DNA from: Bacteroidota bacterium
GTDB taxonomy: Bacteria > Bacteroidota > Bacteroidia > B-17B0 > Aurantibacillaceae
NCBI GenBank assembly: GCA_947449125.1
Contig: CANFQR010000022.1
Span: forward strand, 1 to 10,434
DNA length: 10,434 nucleotides
Direction of reading: 5' to 3'
Of this stretch, positions 7,071 to 10,434 are shown piece after piece. The notes beneath the pieces are model-generated. The model ran no database searches and had not been told where the DNA came from. It saw only the letters and a list, made by a program, of their open reading frames with translations. A program made the translations under genes and the position numbers. Every line of letters begins with the position of its first letter. Position 1 is the first letter of the stretch.

Positions 7071-8402
7071 ATGAAAAAATTAAGCTTATTATCAATCATA
7101 TTATTTTCATTATATGCGCATAGTCAATCGCCAACTATAAGATTTAAGGAGGGTTTAAAAATATATTTAAGTGATGACAGCACACGATATATTAAAGCTA
7201 CAGGGTTAGCACAAATATGGTTAAGATACAATGATAATAATCCGGGTTCTACTATATACGGCACAGCCAAAAAAGAAACGTTTGATGTTGGTTTAAGACG
7301 CGTCAGATATCAAATAATGAGTCAGGTTAACAAAAAAACTTTTTTCTATACTCAGTTTGGAATTAATAGTTTCAATAATTTATCTGCAAGTAAAACACCA
7401 TTGTTCTTTCATGATGTAACAGCTGAATATAAAGCGTTTAATGATTATTTTGTTATTGGTACAGGTTTACATGGATGGAACGGAACGTCACGATATGCAT
7501 CTTCCGGTGTAGGTACAATTTTAGGATTAGATTTACCTGTTATTGAAGAAACAACAAACGATGTAACCGATCAATTTGTCAGAAAACTTGGCGTGTATGC
7601 TAAAGGAAAAATTAACAGATTTGATTATCGACTATCTGCTTCAAATCCTTTCCCAATTCAGAGTTCGTTAAATACAGTTGCCTCCCTATCAGGAACAAAC
7701 ACTGCTGCGTATTCAACCAAGGCGCCAGAATTGCAATATCAAGGTTACTTTATGTGGCAATTTTTAGATAAAGAGAGTAATCAATTGCCATACATGACCG
7801 GTTCTTATTTAGGAAAAAAACAGGTATTAAATATTGGCACTGGTTTTACATTTCAGAAAAATGCCATGTGGTACAGAAACTCCTTACTTGATACAATTTT
7901 AACACCACTTAAACAATTAGGATTTGATATTTTTTATGACACATACATTAACAAAGAAAAGCAAAATGCCGTAACAGCATATGCAGCTTATTTAATTTAC
8001 GATTTTGGACCTAATTACATCAGGAATGTTGGCCCTATGAATACAGCTAACGGAACTAATAATAACGCAAGCTATAACGGAGCTGGCAACGCTTTTCCGC
8101 TAATAGGAACAGGAAATGTAATTTATGTGCAGGCAGCTTATTTATTTAAAAAAAACTTATTTAAAACAGAAGGCACAATCCAACCTTATTTTTCTGGAAG
8201 CTTGGCCAATTATAAAAAATTAAACGATCCTGTATTTGTTTACAACATTGGAATTAACTGGATAAGGAGCGGGCAAAATTCAAAATTATCCTTAGACTAT
8301 CAAAGCAGACCTGTTTTTAACACAACTGCAACCGGCGCAATTAAGGAAACCAAAAGCGCAAGACGAGGACAACTTGTATTACAATATCAAATAGCTTTTT
8401 AA
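7071..8402 (+). CDS. Outer-membrane beta-barrel protein (porin-like) in the SulP-DabA cluster
   Basis: The 443-residue protein begins with a clear signal peptide (MKKLSLLSIILFSLYAHSQS, cleavage near residue 18-20). It then has alternating polar and aromatic strands typical of a transmembrane barrel, for example GLAQIWLRYNDNNPG, VGLRRVRYQIMSQ and TFFYTQFGINSFN. It ends in QLVLQYQIAF; the terminal Phe with alternating hydrophobics is the usual beta-signal for BAM-mediated insertion. The general pattern recalls Bacteroidota porins and phosphate-selective-porin-like barrels, but I cannot name a specific family. Its place between a SulP transporter and DabA, with gaps of 70 and 30 bases, suggests it lets the same substrate, probably bicarbonate or carbonate, through the outer membrane. 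That role is inferred from context only; no substrate-binding residues can be pointed to. Confidence 0.75.
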   Translation: MKKLSLLSIILFSLYAHSQSPTIRFKEGLKIYLSDDSTRYIKATGLAQIWLRYNDNNPGSTIYGTAKKETFDVGLRRVRYQIMSQVNKKTFFYTQFGINSFNNLSASKTPLFFHDVTAEYKAFNDYFVIGTGLHGWNGTSRYASSGVGTILGLDLPVIEETTNDVTDQFVRKLGVYAKGKINRFDYRLSASNPFPIQSSLNTVASLSGTNTAAYSTKAPELQYQGYFMWQFLDKESNQLPYMTGSYLGKKQVLNIGTGFTFQKNAMWYRNSLLDTILTPLKQLGFDIFYDTYINKEKQNAVTAYAAYLIYDFGPNYIRNVGPMNTANGTNNNASYNGAGNAFPLIGTGNVIYVQAAYLFKKNLFKTEGTIQPYFSGSLANYKKLNDPVFVYNIGINWIRSGQNSKLSLDYQSRPVFNTTATGAIKETKSARRGQLVLQYQIAF

Positions 8403-8432
8403 TGATTTAAGAATATAACGTAATTAATAAAA

Positions 8433-9080
8433 ATGACAACTAGTAAACATCTAAATCGTTTTAATGAAAACGAAGTTATACATGAGTTAAAACATTTTTT
8501 ACCGGCTCAGGCACCTTTAAAAGATTTTATACATCATAACACATTACACGCTTTTCAAAATTTAAAATGGGATAATGCCATAAGACAAGCAGAAAAAATG
8601 TTTGGGTATAAAGTTTCGCTATCACTAAATGACTATAGAAATCTATATTTTTCAAAAAAAATAAGTCATGACATATTAGAACGAACAATAGTTGAAAAAA
8701 AAGGGGCACATAATATTGAAGATTGGTCAATAAAAACAATTTACCAACATTACGACGAATCTAGTACTGCGCGAATAGGAAACTTACGATCTTTTTGGAA
8801 AACACAATATCATATTAACATAGACTCAGTAACGCATCCTAAACTATTCCGAATTCTTTGTAGTTATTTAGATCAGGGAATTGCGATTTGGAAATTCCCG
8901 ATTAACGAAAAAGGATTTTTAACTTCTTTAAGAGAACTGGAAAAAATCAGCTCTGTAAGTATATTCAATAGCGAAGAAGTAAAAAATTTATTTTTAAACC
9001 AGCGATTTGAAATTGAAGAATTATTATGCCTTTTGGTTGGAGATGAAAAACTATACAAACAATATTTATTTGATCAGTAG
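8433..9080 (+). CDS. dabA: DabA/DUF2309 protein, N-terminal part, ended by an in-frame TAG
   Basis: The 215 codons before the TAG encode the N terminus of a DUF2309 (UPF0753) protein. The hallmark LPAQAPLKDFIHHNTLHAFQ (23-42) corresponds to the conserved pro-rich, His-His-Asn motif at the start of DabA proteins, followed by a typical FGYKVSLSLNDYRNLYFSKKIS segment. DabA is the cytoplasmic, zinc-binding, beta-carbonic-anhydrase-like subunit of DAB inorganic-carbon pumps. Full family members are roughly 800 residues, so a 215-residue product would lack the whole catalytic part and should not work alone. The ATG at 8433 lies 30 bases after the barrel gene and gives the expected N terminus. The frame stops at codon 216, inside a conserved region, and similarity continues in the same frame immediately afterwards. 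The product is therefore part of a broken, read-through or wrongly sequenced gene and not a natural short protein. Confidence 0.85.
   Translation: MTTSKHLNRFNENEVIHELKHFLPAQAPLKDFIHHNTLHAFQNLKWDNAIRQAEKMFGYKVSLSLNDYRNLYFSKKISHDILERTIVEKKGAHNIEDWSIKTIYQHYDESSTARIGNLRSFWKTQYHINIDSVTHPKLFRILCSYLDQGIAIWKFPINEKGFLTSLRELEKISSVSIFNSEEVKNLFLNQRFEIEELLCLLVGDEKLYKQYLFDQ
9078..9080 (+). other. In-frame TAG stop interrupting dabA
   Basis: Codon 216 of the dabA frame is TAG, reading LFDQ-stop-FAHQGWSGMV. The flanking residues are continuous with the family pattern on both sides, with no frameshift, insertion or other in-frame stop up to the right edge. A single C-to-T transition from CAG (Gln) would create it; the true ancestral codon cannot be known from this window. 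The seven genes whose ends are visible and undisputed stop with TAA or TGA. Confidence 0.9.
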
Positions 9081-10434
9081 TTTGCCCATCAGGGCTGGAG
9101 CGGCATGGTTTCATCTATAGAAGACAATCCTCAGACTTTAATGGACCAAAAAAAAATATCACTTAAAGAATTAATTATTTTAGAATGCCTTTTGGAAATT
9201 GACACGCTTAATCATAAGTTAGGTAAAAACTGGATGCCATTATCCAATAAATTAAATGAAAAGCCTGAAGACTTGTTTGACACAATAATTTTAGATGAAC
9301 TAAGCGAAGTTTTATCAATTTGGCAAAGTGCATTTGAATGGACCTATTATGACAGTGTTTTAAGCAGTATCACTTTATCAAACAAGCAACAACATCCTAA
9401 ATCAGAAAAAACATTTCAAGCGCTATTTTGTATAGATGACAGAGAATGTTCAATAAGACGGTATATTGAGGAAAACGACACCAATTGCGAAACATACGGC
9501 ACGCCGGGTTTTTTTGGGGTAGAATTTTATTTTAAACCCGAACATGGAAAATTTTATAGCAAACTATGTCCGGCTCCTTTAACTCCAAACTATTTAATTA
9601 AAGAAATAAATACAAAAAATATCAGAAAAAAAGATGTTCACTTTACAAACAAATCTCACTCACTATTTAGTGGCTGGTTAATTTCTCAAACTATTGGTTT
9701 TTGGTCGGCAATAAAACTGTTCTTTAATATTTTCAAACCAACGTTAAGCCCTGCAGCAGCGCACTCTTTTAATCACATGGATAAATATTCGACATTAACA
9801 ATTCTGAATAAACATCCAGAAGATAAAGAAAACAACCTCCAAATTGGTTTTACCGTAGAAGAAATGGCTGCTCGTGTAAAAGCGTTATTAGAAAGCATAG
9901 GTTTAATTAAAGATTTTGCACCTATTGTATATGTAATTGGTCATGGATCAAGCAGTGTTAATAATCCGCACTATGCCGGTTACGATTGTGGCGCCTGCTC
10001 CGGCAGACCGGGATCCGTAAACTCACGTGTAATCTGTTTTATGTCTAATCACAAAGAAGTAAGGCAATTACTTGCGCAAAAAGAAATTTTTATTCCTGAA
10101 TCTACTCAATTTATTGGAGGCTTACACGATACCTCAAGAGATGATATTGAATTTTTTGATGAAAATTCATTATCCGAAACAAACCAAAAAAATCATTTAA
10201 AAAACAAAAACGTTTTTTTAAAAGCACTTAATTTAAATGCAAAAGAACGTTCAAGGAGATTAATATCAATAAATACCAAATTAAGTCCTGAAAAAATTCA
10301 CGAAAAAGTAAGAACACGTTCTGTTTCCATTTTTGAGCCCAGGCCAGAATTAAATCATGCTACCAATGCACTTTGTATTGTTGGACGAAGAGAATTAACA
10401 AAAGATATTTTTCTCGACAGAAGATCATTTCTTA
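9081..10434 (+). CDS. dabA: DabA/DUF2309 protein, catalytic part after the TAG (3' end outside window)
   Basis: The same frame stays open from 9081 to the right edge and encodes the metal-binding body of DabA. Numbering from the ATG at 8433 and counting the TAG as codon 216, I see CIDDREC with Cys333 and Asp335, GHGSSSVNNP with His504, and DCGACSGRPG with Cys519. In Halothiobacillus neapolitanus DabA the zinc-site residues are, as I recall, C351, D353, H524 and C539; the 2-residue and 15-residue spacings match exactly. Other family landmarks follow: FIGGLHDT, NHATNALCIVGRRELT and FLDRRSFL. If translated separately, the first ATG is 9105 with GGAG 4 bases upstream, but that product would lack the first 224 codons' worth of the fold. 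About 130-200 residues are missing off the right edge, so downstream partners such as DabB are unseen. Confidence 0.87.

Noticed and set aside
8527..9058. Two minus-strand open frames opposite dabA
   Set aside because: Both lie antisense to family-conserved DabA sequence and show no signal peptide, motif or start context of their own.
9084..9095. Short GC-rich hairpin GCCC-ATCA-GGGC three bases after the TAG, possible recoding element
   Set aside because: The stem is only 4 bp, and its bases encode the family-like Ala-His-Gln-Gly residues. That explains the local GC without a recoding signal. Pyrrolysine insertion is also not expected in Bacteroidota.

Overview
The window is very AT-rich DNA from a Bacteroidota bacterium, probably of the Flavobacteriia/Sphingobacteriia type. 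The first gene ends in a type IX secretion (T9SS) sorting domain with a YPNP motif. Ribosome-binding sites are weak or absent, and the protein families present (M28 peptidase with PDZ domain, Bacteroidota-type SulP, outer-membrane barrel) are typical of that phylum. I do not assign a genus.

Layout: (1) Positions 1-581 hold the 3' end of a large secreted protein with tandem Ig/PKD-like repeats and a T9SS C-terminal domain, closed by a strong hairpin terminator at 612-650. (2) Positions 710-3516 hold a tight three-gene plus-strand cluster: an LpxH-like metallophosphoesterase, an MJ1255/MurG-like glycosyltransferase and a diacylglycerol-kinase-family lipid kinase. It is probably an envelope-lipid operon. 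(3) Positions 3519-4751, on the minus strand, encode a secreted M28 zinc aminopeptidase with a C-terminal PDZ domain; it converges on the lipid kinase with only 2 bases between the stops. (4) From 4861 to the right edge everything is on the plus strand: a small unrecognised membrane or exported protein with a TTG start, a SulP-family anion transporter, an outer-membrane beta-barrel protein, and a DUF2309/DabA protein that runs off the window.

The right half is the interesting part. SulP (a candidate bicarbonate transporter), an outer-membrane barrel and DabA (a zinc-dependent, carbonic-anhydrase-like subunit of inorganic-carbon uptake systems) form one closely spaced run. This suggests an inorganic-carbon acquisition cassette covering both membranes in what is probably a heterotroph. 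The usual DabA partner, the NuoL-like DabB, is not in the visible part. The dabA frame is interrupted by a single in-frame TAG at 9078-9080. Homology resumes at the next codon and all four predicted zinc-site residues lie intact downstream, so the gene is a very recent nonsense mutant, a sequence error, or read through or re-initiated. The other seven genes with visible ends stop with TAA or TGA.
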